Source: DATGLE01 sp035294325
GTDB lineage: Bacteria > Chloroflexota > Ktedonobacteria > Ktedonobacterales > Ktedonobacteraceae
NCBI GenBank assembly: GCA_035294325.1
Contig: DATGLE010000267.1
Span: 1-28,130, forward strand
Reading direction: 5' to 3'
Length of the DNA stretch: 28,130 nucleotides
This document shows positions 7,204 through 13,906 of this stretch, piece by piece. The stretch's first letter is position 1. Every line of letters starts with the position of its first letter. The translations under genes were made by a program, and so were the position numbers. The notes under the pieces are model-generated. The model was given only the letters and a program-made list of their open reading frames with translations. It was not told the DNA's origin and made no database searches.

Positions 7204-8334
7204 GTGGTACGAAACAAGAAGATACGCGTTGGCCTGATCTTCGGAGGCCGTTCGGGAGAGCACGAAGTCTCCCTCGCCTCGGCAAGATCGGTGATGGAGA
7301 ACCTGGATCCTGAAAAGTACGAGGTTATCCCCATCGGCATCACCAGAGAGGGATCGTGGCTGCTTGGCGCCGCTCCGCCCGCGCTCCAGGCCGCCGGAGC
7401 AGGCGCTCAGGCCGCGATCAGCGAGGGCGCGCCGGCGACGACTGCTGTCACGCTGACCGGCGATCCCGGCGTGAAACGTCTCATCCCGATCCAGGGCAGC
7501 GAGCGCCTGCAAGATAACGGAGCGCTGGATGTCATCTTTCCCGTACTGCACGGCACTTATGGCGAGGACGGCTCCCTCCAGGGCTTGCTGGAGATGGCAA
7601 ACGTGCCCTACGTTGGCTGCGGCGTCCTGGGATCGGCTCTGGGCATGGACAAAGAGAAGATGAAAATGCTCTTTCAGAGCGTTGGCCTGCCCATCGTTGA
7701 TTACCTGGTCTACCGGCGCCACCTGTGGGAACGCTCGCCGGAGACCGTCATCGCCGAGATTGAGCAGCGTCTCGGCTATCCCTGCTTCGTCAAGCCCGTC
7801 AACCTCGGATCGAGCGTCGGAGTCAACAAGGCGCACCAGCGCGAAGAACTGGAGCATGCGCTGCGTGTGGCAGCCGAATATGACAGGAAAATTATTATCG
7901 AGCGCGGCCTCAACTGCCGCGAACTGGAATGCGCCGTGCTGGGCAACGATGAGCCGATTGTCTCCGTCGTCGGCGAGGTTATCGCCAGCAACGAATTCTA
8001 TGACTACAACGCCAAATATATCGACAATCAATCAGAGATTATCATTCCCGCTCCCATCCCACAAAGCACAGCCGAGGAGGTGCGCAACTATGCCCTGCGG
8101 GCCTTTGCCGCGCTCGACCTGAGCGGGCTTGCACGTATAGACTTCTTCCTGGAGAAAGGGACCGGCAAAGTCTATATCAACGAGGTTAACACGATGCCCG
8201 GCTTCACGCAGATCAGCATGTATCCCAAGCTCTGGGAGGCAAGCGGCATCCCTTACACGGAACTGCTGGACCGCCTGATCGAACTGGCTATCGAGCGCCA
8301 CAACGATCAGCAGCGCAACCGCACCAGCCTGTAA
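7204..8334 (+). CDS. ddl: D-alanine--D-alanine ligase
   Basis: 376-residue ATP-grasp ligase making D-Ala-D-Ala, the direct substrate of the MurF encoded upstream. The start is a GTG at 7204 after AGAAAGGACGGG. GLIFGGRSGEHEVSLASA at the N-terminus includes the catalytic Glu (E19) and resembles the DdlA-type subgroup, as does the length. Further landmarks are HGTYGEDGSLQGLLEM, the phosphate-contacting PCFVKPVNLGSSVGVNK segment, and the metal-binding end INEVNTMPGFTQISMYP. All key residues appear intact. A string of alternating Ala/Pro/Gly residues at about 58-80 looks like a lineage-specific loop. It is followed after 122 bp by the epimerase gene. Confidence 0.95.
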   Translation: MVRNKKIRVGLIFGGRSGEHEVSLASARSVMENLDPEKYEVIPIGITREGSWLLGAAPPALQAAGAGAQAAISEGAPATTAVTLTGDPGVKRLIPIQGSERLQDNGALDVIFPVLHGTYGEDGSLQGLLEMANVPYVGCGVLGSALGMDKEKMKMLFQSVGLPIVDYLVYRRHLWERSPETVIAEIEQRLGYPCFVKPVNLGSSVGVNKAHQREELEHALRVAAEYDRKIIIERGLNCRELECAVLGNDEPIVSVVGEVIASNEFYDYNAKYIDNQSEIIIPAPIPQSTAEEVRNYALRAFAALDLSGLARIDFFLEKGTGKVYINEVNTMPGFTQISMYPKLWEASGIPYTELLDRLIELAIERHNDQQRNRTSL

Positions 8335-8351
8335 ACCTGGCAGGGGGGGCA

Positions 8352-8388
8352 GGGGACAGCAGTCCCTTGCGGGGGCGCGGGTGTCCCC
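8352..8388. repeat. GC-rich intergenic hairpin, related to 22386-22429
   Basis: GGGGACA (8352-8358) pairs with TGTCCCC (8382-8388) around a G-rich middle. The part CAGTC..TTGCGGGGGCGCGGGTGTCCCCG closely resembles the sequence at 22395-22429, so this looks like a member of a small dispersed repeat. It sits between ddl and the epimerase gene and might attenuate read-through. Confidence 0.45.
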
Positions 8389-8456
8389 GCTTTCCCCTTT
8401 ATTCTCCCCGCAATACTTTGGTGACACTTTTTGCTAGCGGTAGAAAGAGCAAGCTT

Positions 8457-9530
8457 ATGGCACTCACAACTATCCATTCGCTGACCGCCGAACCACTAAC
8501 CATCCCGCTGCTCGAACCCTTCACCATCGCTACCGGCGGCGTCTCCGAGGCGCGCAACGTGCTCATCACCGTTACGCTCAGGGATGGCAGCGTGGGCTAC
8601 GGGGAATGCGCTCCCTTTCCGCCAAGCACAGGCGAATCGCAAGAGACGGCCCTGGCAGCGGCGCGAGGCTGCGCCGAACTGCTCAGGGGACGCGACGCGG
8701 CGCAATGGCGCATGCTTTCAAAACTGATCCACAGCATCTACTATAGCCAGAAGACGGTCTGCGCCGGCGTGGAAATGGCGATCCTTGATGCACTGACGCG
8801 CTCCTATGGCATTCCTCTTTACATTTTCTTCGGCGGCGCCAGCGCGGCAGTCGAAACCGATATGAGCATCCCGATGGTTACGCCCGAGCGCGGGTATGTC
8901 CTGGCGAAAGAGACGGCGGCACGGGGCATTTCATGCATCAAGGTGAAGGTCGGGGGCGATCTGCGAAACGACGTTGATCGCGTCGAGGCCGTGCGCAGCG
9001 GCGCGCCTCATCTGGGCCTCACCCTCGATGCCAACCAGGGCTACACCGCCAACGAAGCTCTACTCTGCCTGGAGGCGCTCGATGATCGCAACATTCGCCC
9101 GCTGATGCTTGAGCAGCCTGTGCATAAAGACGACCACGAGGGACTGCGCTACGTGACGCAGCACACGACGGTGCCCATCGCCGCCGACGAAAGCGCCTCC
9201 AGCGCCGCCGCCGTCTCCCAGCTTATCGCGATGGGCGCGGTCAACGTCATCAATATCAAGCTGATGAAGACCGGCATTGTCGAGGCGCTGGACATCGCCG
9301 CCCTCTGTCGCACAACCCATACCCAGCTGATGATCGGAGCAATGATGGAATCGCGCCTGGCTATTAGCGCCGCCGCTCACTTCGCGGCCGGCCTGGGCGG
9401 CTTTAGATTTATTGACCTGGATACACCGATGCTGCTGGCCGAAGATCCGTTCACAGGAGGCTTCACGCAGCAGGGAGGCATCTATGATTTAACCGCTGTA
9501 GAACGCGGCCTGGGCGTAGCTCCCAGATAA
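8457..9530 (+). CDS. Dipeptide epimerase (enolase superfamily, Ala-Glu epimerase-like)
   Basis: 357 residues of the mandelate racemase/muconate lactonizing fold, predicted to epimerise L-Ala-D/L-Glu-type dipeptides. The active-site KxK is in CIKVKVGG. Metal ligands are the Asp of LDANQGY, the Glu of MLEQPV and the Asp of IAADES, and the second catalytic lysine is in NIKLMKTG. I chose the ATG at 8457 rather than an ATG 90 bases upstream, because MALTTIHSLTAEPLTIPL matches the usual family N-terminus and the extra 30 residues do not. The ribosome binding site (AGAAAGAG) is modest. Its place behind murF and ddl suggests a role in recycling murein peptides or supplying D-Glu-containing precursors. 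Other substrates in this superfamily are possible. Confidence 0.87.
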   Translation: MALTTIHSLTAEPLTIPLLEPFTIATGGVSEARNVLITVTLRDGSVGYGECAPFPPSTGESQETALAAARGCAELLRGRDAAQWRMLSKLIHSIYYSQKTVCAGVEMAILDALTRSYGIPLYIFFGGASAAVETDMSIPMVTPERGYVLAKETAARGISCIKVKVGGDLRNDVDRVEAVRSGAPHLGLTLDANQGYTANEALLCLEALDDRNIRPLMLEQPVHKDDHEGLRYVTQHTTVPIAADESASSAAAVSQLIAMGAVNVINIKLMKTGIVEALDIAALCRTTHTQLMIGAMMESRLAISAAAHFAAGLGGFRFIDLDTPMLLAEDPFTGGFTQQGGIYDLTAVERGLGVAPR

Positions 9531-9546
9531 ACAGATCTATCTGTAG

Positions 9547-9678
9547 AGACGCCCCTTGCGGGCGTCTGGCGAGCGAGGGGTAGGGCGACCACCAGGATGT
9601 GACCCGCCATGCGCGCCCTAGACCCCAAACCAACGCACACAGCAGGAACACATCCTGGTGGCCGCCCCACCCCTCGCT
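9547..9678. repeat. Nested inverted-repeat element (MITE/REP-like)
   Basis: A short hairpin AGACGCCC-CTTGC-GGGCGTCT (9547-9567) is followed by a long inverted repeat. Arms 9573-9601 and 9649-9677 match at 27 of 29 positions around a 47-base loop, with one more pair outside (9572/9678). Both mismatches are A opposite C on the plus strand, which become U-G wobble pairs in a minus-strand transcript. It lies between the convergent epimerase gene (stop 9530) and membrane protein gene (stop 9771), where it could end transcription of either. No transposase is present. Confidence 0.65.
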
Positions 9679-9770
9679 ACAACTATCAATAGCGGAACAT
9701 TCTTAACAAGTGCCCGGCTACTCGCCTCTATGTACATGATAGCGTTACATTACAAGCCGGACCTATGATA

Positions 9771-10187
9771 TCAACGCAGCGAAGAGTGGAGCAGACGCAT
9801 TCTCAGCAGCAGCCAGGAGCGCGCCATCATCGGCAGTGCAGCCAGCAGAGCCGCCGCGCATCCCAGGAGGATCACCGGCAGCAGGGCCGCCTGGTGGTCG
9901 AGCCAGCCCCCGACCAGCGCGCCAAGCCCGAAGGCCGCCAGCGCCACGGTCAGCATGATAGAGCGGGTGCGGCGCCGCAGCCAGTCGTAGCTCAGAGCTT
10001 GCTCCAGGTTTGTATACCAGGCGTCATAGAGCGGCACTGGCAGGCCAAGCACATCGTACCAGAAGAGCGCTCTGGCCTTACGCCGGATAGGGGAACGCAG
10101 GCAGTCGGCCTCACGCGCAGCCTCGGCTTCGCGCCCGAGTGTCTGTATATGCTGCCGCGCCTCGGATTGTGTATAGAGCGGATACAT
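9771..10187 (-). CDS. Small membrane protein, two predicted membrane segments
   Basis: 138 residues starting MYPLYTQSEARQHIQ. I use the ATG at 10187, preceded by AAAGGAG about 9 bases upstream, instead of an ATG 42 bases earlier that has no such site. The N-terminal half is charged and tryptophan/tyrosine-rich (ALFWYDVLGLPVPLYDAWY). The second half has two hydrophobic segments (about residues 77-97 and 101-122) ending in a short basic tail. No catalytic motif is visible and I do not recognise the family. It is downstream of the ArsR-type regulator on the same strand but 316 bp away, so co-transcription is uncertain. Confidence 0.65.
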   Translation of the reverse strand: MYPLYTQSEARQHIQTLGREAEAAREADCLRSPIRRKARALFWYDVLGLPVPLYDAWYTNLEQALSYDWLRRRTRSIMLTVALAAFGLGALVGGWLDHQAALLPVILLGCAAALLAALPMMARSWLLLRMRLLHSSLR

Positions 10188-10503
10188 CAGGTCAATCTCC
10201 TTTACCCCGATTGACCATCCGGCTCCCATGCTTTACAATGGAGGGTAAGCCAGATGGTACAGCAACCAGATGGCGGTTAGCGGGGCGTGTGCGAACTTGC
10301 CAGGTCTGAACACGTCCCGCCATGTCTATAGTTTAAGTCCTATTGCGGTCATCTTCCTTCCGCAATAGCTGCCCTTCCCAGCCGGATAAAGTGCCACAGC
10401 GCACCAGTATAGCCTATTGCAAATCAGCGCCGGTCACAACAGGCAAAGGAACAGGTTTTCGGCTGCCCTTTGGTACAGCCCTCACCTCTATGCTTCTATT
10501 CTT
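10188..10503. other. Intergenic region with two inverted repeats
   Basis: No credible gene. CTATTGCGG/CCGCAATAG (10340-10348 and 10360-10368) is a perfect 9-bp inverted repeat with an 11-base loop. A larger imperfect repeat GCGGGGCGTGTGC/GAACACGTCCCGC lies at about 10278-10322. Either could form a hairpin in the transcript running from the ArsR-type gene towards the membrane protein gene. There is a short direct repeat of CAGATGG at about 10251 and 10268. No convincing promoter was found. Confidence 0.4.
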
Positions 10504-11580
10504 CTATTCGGTCTCCCGTTTCAGATACGCACCCAGCCACTCGGGCGCGTTAGCGATGGTATCCTCACGCAGGCGATAGCGATGATCGCTCGTTCTCAAA
10601 CCCACGAGGCCAGAAGAGCGCAGAATCACCATGTGATGATGCATGGTAGATCTGGACACCCCGAACTCATCGGCGAGTTCCTGTAGACTCAAGCCCTGAT
10701 GCGCAAGCTTCTGGAGGACGCGCAGCCGGCGCTCATCGGCGAGCGCCTTGTAGAGCCTCACCAGACGTGCAGGCGGGGCATTGGTATCTTCCGTCAGGCT
10801 CTCATCGGCTACCGGATAGACGAAGATATGCGCATTGCGGTAAACCTCATTACTGACGTATGGCCGCATAATAAAGCTTGGCAGCAGCAGCACCTCGCGC
10901 ACCGACGACTCCGGCACATATTCAAGGCCATTGGTTACAAGCTCGATCAGCCGCGCAGGCGAAACCGTTTGCTTGAGGGCCAGGCTGGCCTCGGCATCAC
11001 GCAGCAAGATCGGTAAGACCTGCGCCTCATGCTCGCGATAAACTTCATCGTACCAGAGCCGCATAATCTCCAGCATACGCTCCCTCATCGTCTCAGCATC
11101 GAGCGCAAAGAGCAGGCGTAGATTTTTTTGCGTGGCTGATTTATCAAATTCCAGGGCCTTAAAAAATTGCTTCTGCGCCTTCGCATCCCCCTCGGCGGCG
11201 CGGAGAATCACATTCGCAGGCAGCTTTCGACGCACTTCACGCGAGTAATAACCCAGCAAAGTCAGGCGCAGATCAAAAGCATCCAGCGCTTCAACCCGCG
11301 CCAGCAGAGCGGGGACATCGCGAGGCGGCTCGCAATCGTATGCCAGCCCGACAGCATCCTTCCAGACATGCTTATCGAAGTGTTCAATGGACGCACGCAG
11401 TGCGGGCGAGATCCTGGCCTCTATAGCATCAAACCATCCACGCCCGATCTCATAATCGAATTCATGGCCGTCATCAACGGTGCAGAAGGCATAGAGTGTC
11501 ATCAAGAACTCGCAGGCCGAACTTGCAGCGATGTTGACCTCTGGAAAGAGATCGGGACGCGATGGATTGATTATGGTCAT
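10504..11580 (-). CDS. ArsR-family transcriptional regulator with long N-terminal domain
   Basis: 358 residues from the ATG at 11580 (MTIINPSRPDLFP); a TTG 45 bases upstream is also in frame but has no clear ribosome binding site. The last about 85 residues form an ArsR-type winged helix: RLVRLYKALADERRLRVLQKLA, LSLQELADEFGVSRSTMHHHMVILRSSG (recognition helix) and a wing GLRTSDHRYRL. The preceding about 270 residues are unfamiliar, mostly helical, and probably sense a ligand or mediate oligomerisation. It probably represses its own promoter: TATGTAC-N10-GTACAAG lies 56 bp upstream of the start, and a matching site lies at 11985-12014 near the divergent carboxylase gene. The CxC-type metal site of classical ArsR is not apparent. 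Confidence 0.82.
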   Translation of the reverse strand: MTIINPSRPDLFPEVNIAASSACEFLMTLYAFCTVDDGHEFDYEIGRGWFDAIEARISPALRASIEHFDKHVWKDAVGLAYDCEPPRDVPALLARVEALDAFDLRLTLLGYYSREVRRKLPANVILRAAEGDAKAQKQFFKALEFDKSATQKNLRLLFALDAETMRERMLEIMRLWYDEVYREHEAQVLPILLRDAEASLALKQTVSPARLIELVTNGLEYVPESSVREVLLLPSFIMRPYVSNEVYRNAHIFVYPVADESLTEDTNAPPARLVRLYKALADERRLRVLQKLAHQGLSLQELADEFGVSRSTMHHHMVILRSSGLVGLRTSDHRYRLREDTIANAPEWLGAYLKRETE

Positions 11581-11635
11581 AAGCTGGCCCCATTGGCACT
11601 GTTCGATATCTCTCAGACAGTTCAATGAACGTTGT

Positions 11636-11659
11636 TATGTACGAAAAACTTCGTACAAG
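11636..11659. promoter_or_regulatory. Candidate operator, site 1 (TATGTAC-N10-GTACAAG)
   Basis: The inverted repeat TGTACGAA-AAAC-TTCGTACA is contained in TATGTAC (11636-11642), N10, GTACAAG (11653-11659). It sits 56-79 bp upstream of the ArsR-type gene start. The same half-sites and spacing recur at 11988-12011, which supports a real protein-binding motif. Confidence 0.6.
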
Positions 11660-11737
11660 TCCATTGTAATCGGACCTGGCCGTTTTGTCAAGAGTGATCG
11701 TCCTTCTTTTCAGCATGTGTCTGCTTTCCTGTGCCAT

Positions 11738-11853
11738 CGCTTGCTCATGCCTGCGGCATTCGCCGGCGGGATGGGGAGGAGTGAAACGGGTGCAAAGCAC
11801 CCGTTTCACTCCTCCCCATCCCGCTCTTGCGCGGCACAGCCGCGCGAACGCCT
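11738..11853. repeat. Variable-core palindromic repeat, copy C
   Basis: Left module CGCTTGCTCATGCCTGCGGC with ATTCGCC (11738-11764). Core with perfect 28-bp arms (11766-11793 and 11797-11824), loop AAA, apex GTGC-AAA-GCAC. Right module CTTGCGCGGC-ACA-GCCGCGCGAACGCC with a perfect 7-bp hairpin (11829-11845). The apex departs from GCGC to GTGC on the left and is matched by GCAC on the right, a compensating change. It lies between divergent genes. Confidence 0.8.
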
Positions 11854-11882
11854 GAAGTTTGCTTGCATGTACATTTCGCACC

Positions 11883-11946
11883 GTGTTCTCCTCCCACACT
11901 CTTGCGCGGCGGCGCTGCGCGAACGCCTGGCGAGGGGTGAGAACAC
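11883..11946. repeat. Rearranged derivative of the palindromic repeat
   Basis: Outer arms GTGTTCTC (11883-11890) and GAGAACAC (11939-11946) pair perfectly, and pairing continues imperfectly to 11895/11934. The loop contains a right module, CTTGCGCGGC-GGC-GCTGCGCGAACGCC (11901-11927), almost the same as the one in copy C 70 bp to the left. Here the module is inside the palindrome rather than beside it. Confidence 0.5.
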
Positions 11947-11984
11947 TGTGGATCAGCTCTACTCTCAGCCATGAATAACGAAAC

Positions 11985-12014
11985 CAGTATGTACTGGATT
12001 TTACGTACATACTG
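11985..12014. promoter_or_regulatory. Candidate operator, site 2 (CAGTATGTAC-N10-GTACATACTG)
   Basis: Perfect 10-bp arms (11985-11994 and 12005-12014) separated by 10 bases, containing the same TATGTAC-N10-GTACATA pattern as site 1. It lies 60 bp upstream of the carboxylase -35 element, so it may also influence that promoter. Confidence 0.65.
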
Positions 12015-12073
12015 AGAAGATAGCATAGATATTGGGAGATGTCAAGGGGAAGAACTGCTATTTTCAGGGGCAT

Positions 12074-12103
12074 TAGACATGCCTATAAATGGCATGCTAT
12101 ACT
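12074..12103 (+). promoter_or_regulatory. Promoter for the acyl-CoA carboxylase beta gene
   Basis: TAGACA (12074-12079), 18-base spacer, TATACT (12098-12103). The spacer contains the inverted repeat CATGCC-TATAAAT-GGCATG, a possible second operator. The predicted leader is about 50 bases, ending in a GTAGGA ribosome binding site before the ATG at 12161. Confidence 0.6.
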
Positions 12104-12160
12104 GCGAACAAAGTCATTATGTATTTATTTGCCAGCAGATCAACGGAGATGTAGGAAAAT

Positions 12161-13753
12161 ATGACCACGAGTGAACGTAGTTCGCAGGAAGTTACGCATA
12201 TCAAAGGGACGCAGGAGAAGATCGCGGAACTGCACGCCCTGAAAGAAGCCTCCATGCTCGGCGGAGGGGCCGAGCGTATCGAAACGCAGCACAAAAAGGG
12301 CAAACTCACGGCCCGCGAGCGGCTCGATCTTTTGCTCGATCCCGGCACCTTCAACGAACTGGACATGTTTGTCACGCACCGTGCCACCGACTTCGGGCTG
12401 GACGAGCAAAAAATCCCCGGCGATGGCGTTGTTACCGGCTATGGTCAGATCGACGGGCGCCTCGTTTACGTCTTCTCCCAGGACTTCACCGTCTTCGGTG
12501 GCTCGCTCTCCGAGGCACACGCGGAAAAAATTTGCAAGGTGATGGATCTCGCCATGAAGAACGGCGCCCCCATCATCGGCCTGAACGACGGAGGAGGAGC
12601 GCGCATTCAGGAGGGCGTGGTCAGCCTGGGCGCCTATGCCGATATTTTTCTACGCAATACGCTCGCCTCCGGCGTCGTCCCACAGATCTCCGCCATCATG
12701 GGACCGTGCGCCGGCGGCGCCGTTTATTCTCCGGCCATCACCGACTTTATCTTTATGGTCGAGAAGACAAGTTATATGTTCGTTACCGGCCCGGACGTGC
12801 TCAAAGCGGTGACGCACGAGGACGTGACCTTTGAGGAGCTGGGGGGGGCCAGGGTGCACAACAGCGTCAGCGGGGTCGCCCACTTCTCCTGCCCCAGCGA
12901 ACCCGATTGCATCCGCATGCTGCGCCAGTTGTTGAGCTATATTCCCTCGAACAACCTGGAAGATCCGCCGCGCGTAACGCCCACCGATTCGCCTGCACGT
13001 ATCGCCGAGGAGCTGAATAGCATTATCCCCGACAACTCCAGCAAGCCCTACGACATGAAGGTCATTATTCATCATGTCGTCGATGACGGCGATTTCTTCG
13101 AAGTACAGGAACATTTCGCCACCAATATTATCATCGGCTTCGCGCGCCTCAATGGCCGTCCCGTCGGTATCGTAGCCCAGCAGCCACGCGCACTGGCCGG
13201 CGTGCTCGATATCAATGCCTCCGATAAGGCGGGGCGCTTTGTGCGCTTCTGCGACTGCTTCAATATCCCCATCATCACCTTTGTCGATGTGCCCGGTTTC
13301 CTGCCAGGCATCGGTCAGGAGCACAACGGCATCATCCGGCACGGCGCCAAGCTGCTCTTTGCCTACTGCGAGGCCACCGTTCCCAAAATTACAGTGATTA
13401 CGCGCAAAGCCTATGGTGGCGCCTACGACGTGATGAGCAGCAAACATGTGCGCGGCGATATCAACTACGCCTGGCCTACGGCGGAGATCGCCGTCATGGG
13501 GCCGGAGGGAGCGGTCAACATCCTCTTCAAGGACGAGATCAAGCGGGCAGCGAACCCGGAGCAGCGCCGCCAGGAATTGATCGCCGAATATACAGAGAAG
13601 TTCAATAATCCCTACATCGCGGCCAGTCGCGGCTACATCGACGAAGTGATCGAGCCGCGTCAGACGCGCGTCAAGCTTATCAACGCCCTGGAAATGCTGA
13701 AAAACAAGCGCGACACGAACCCACCCAGGAAGCACTCGAATATCCCGCTCTAA
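12161..13753 (+). CDS. pccB: Acyl-CoA carboxylase beta subunit (propionyl-CoA carboxylase type)
   Basis: 530-residue biotin-dependent carboxyltransferase, normal length for PccB, which transfers the carboxyl group from carboxybiotin to propionyl-CoA (or acetyl-CoA) to give methylmalonyl-CoA (malonyl-CoA). The N-terminus has KKGKLTARERLDLLLDPGTF. Two crotonase-like halves follow, with oxyanion-hole glycines in IMGPCAGGAVYSPA and in ITRKAYGGAYDVMSSKH. FVDVPGFLPGIGQEHNGIIR and the C-terminal NPPRKHSNIPL are hallmarks of the PccB/MmdA family. The alpha (biotin carboxylase) subunit is not in the window. Methylmalonyl-CoA epimerase at 14620-15045 supports the propionyl-CoA assignment. A decarboxylase (MmdA) role cannot be excluded from this subunit alone. 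Confidence 0.9.
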   Translation: MTTSERSSQEVTHIKGTQEKIAELHALKEASMLGGGAERIETQHKKGKLTARERLDLLLDPGTFNELDMFVTHRATDFGLDEQKIPGDGVVTGYGQIDGRLVYVFSQDFTVFGGSLSEAHAEKICKVMDLAMKNGAPIIGLNDGGGARIQEGVVSLGAYADIFLRNTLASGVVPQISAIMGPCAGGAVYSPAITDFIFMVEKTSYMFVTGPDVLKAVTHEDVTFEELGGARVHNSVSGVAHFSCPSEPDCIRMLRQLLSYIPSNNLEDPPRVTPTDSPARIAEELNSIIPDNSSKPYDMKVIIHHVVDDGDFFEVQEHFATNIIIGFARLNGRPVGIVAQQPRALAGVLDINASDKAGRFVRFCDCFNIPIITFVDVPGFLPGIGQEHNGIIRHGAKLLFAYCEATVPKITVITRKAYGGAYDVMSSKHVRGDINYAWPTAEIAVMGPEGAVNILFKDEIKRAANPEQRRQELIAEYTEKFNNPYIAASRGYIDEVIEPRQTRVKLINALEMLKNKRDTNPPRKHSNIPL

Positions 13754-13776
13754 GTGTGTCCACTTGCCGACACCAC

Positions 13777-13889
13777 CGCTCGCGAGCGCCTGCGTGCTCG
13801 CCTTATCCAGGTTGATGTTGTGGCTCAGGCGCGCAGCGCCTGAGCCACAACATCAACCTGGATCCCCTTGCGCGGCGGCACCGCGCGAA
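13777..13889. repeat. Variable-core palindromic repeat, copy D
   Basis: Left module with GCTCGCGAGC and GCCTGCGTGCTCGCC (13778-13802). Core with perfect 28-bp arms (13805-13832 and 13836-13863), loop GCA, apex GCGC-GCA-GCGC. Right module CTTGCGCGGCGGCACCGCGCGAA (hairpin 13870-13886). This copy lies between convergent genes (stops at 13753 and 13907), so termination is a possible role here, but there is no T-tract. Confidence 0.8.
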
Positions 13890-13906
13890 TGTTAAGCGTT
13901 AAGATG

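Larger units (their letters stand above)
11581..12160. other. Regulatory and repeat-filled divergent intergenic region
   Basis: This 580-bp gap between the divergent ArsR-type and carboxylase genes holds no credible gene. From left to right it contains operator site 1, palindromic repeat copy C, a rearranged repeat derivative (11883-11946), operator site 2 and a promoter for the carboxylase gene. A 199-codon minus-strand frame across it (12073-11474) reads through the repeats and overlaps the regulator; it looks spurious. Confidence 0.6.

Noticed and set aside
8367..8456. Upstream start for the dipeptide epimerase
   Set aside because: The extra 30 residues do not match the enolase-superfamily N-terminus, and the region contains a GC-rich intergenic hairpin.
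9729..9752. Third copy of the TATGTAC operator downstream of the membrane protein gene
   Set aside because: TATGTAC is present, but the second half-site is off by one base in spacing and mismatched, and there is no promoter nearby.
11474..12073. 199-codon minus-strand open frame across the arsR/carboxylase intergenic region
   Set aside because: It runs through palindromic repeats and both operators, overlaps the ArsR-type gene in another frame, and its translation is low in recognisable protein features.
12650..13735. 361-codon minus-strand frame opposite the carboxylase gene
   Set aside because: Shadow of a clearly recognised carboxyltransferase; long antisense frames are expected in GC-rich genes.
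3183..13889. Palindromic repeats as a CRISPR array
   Set aside because: Copies are kilobases apart, not regularly spaced, and no cas genes are present.
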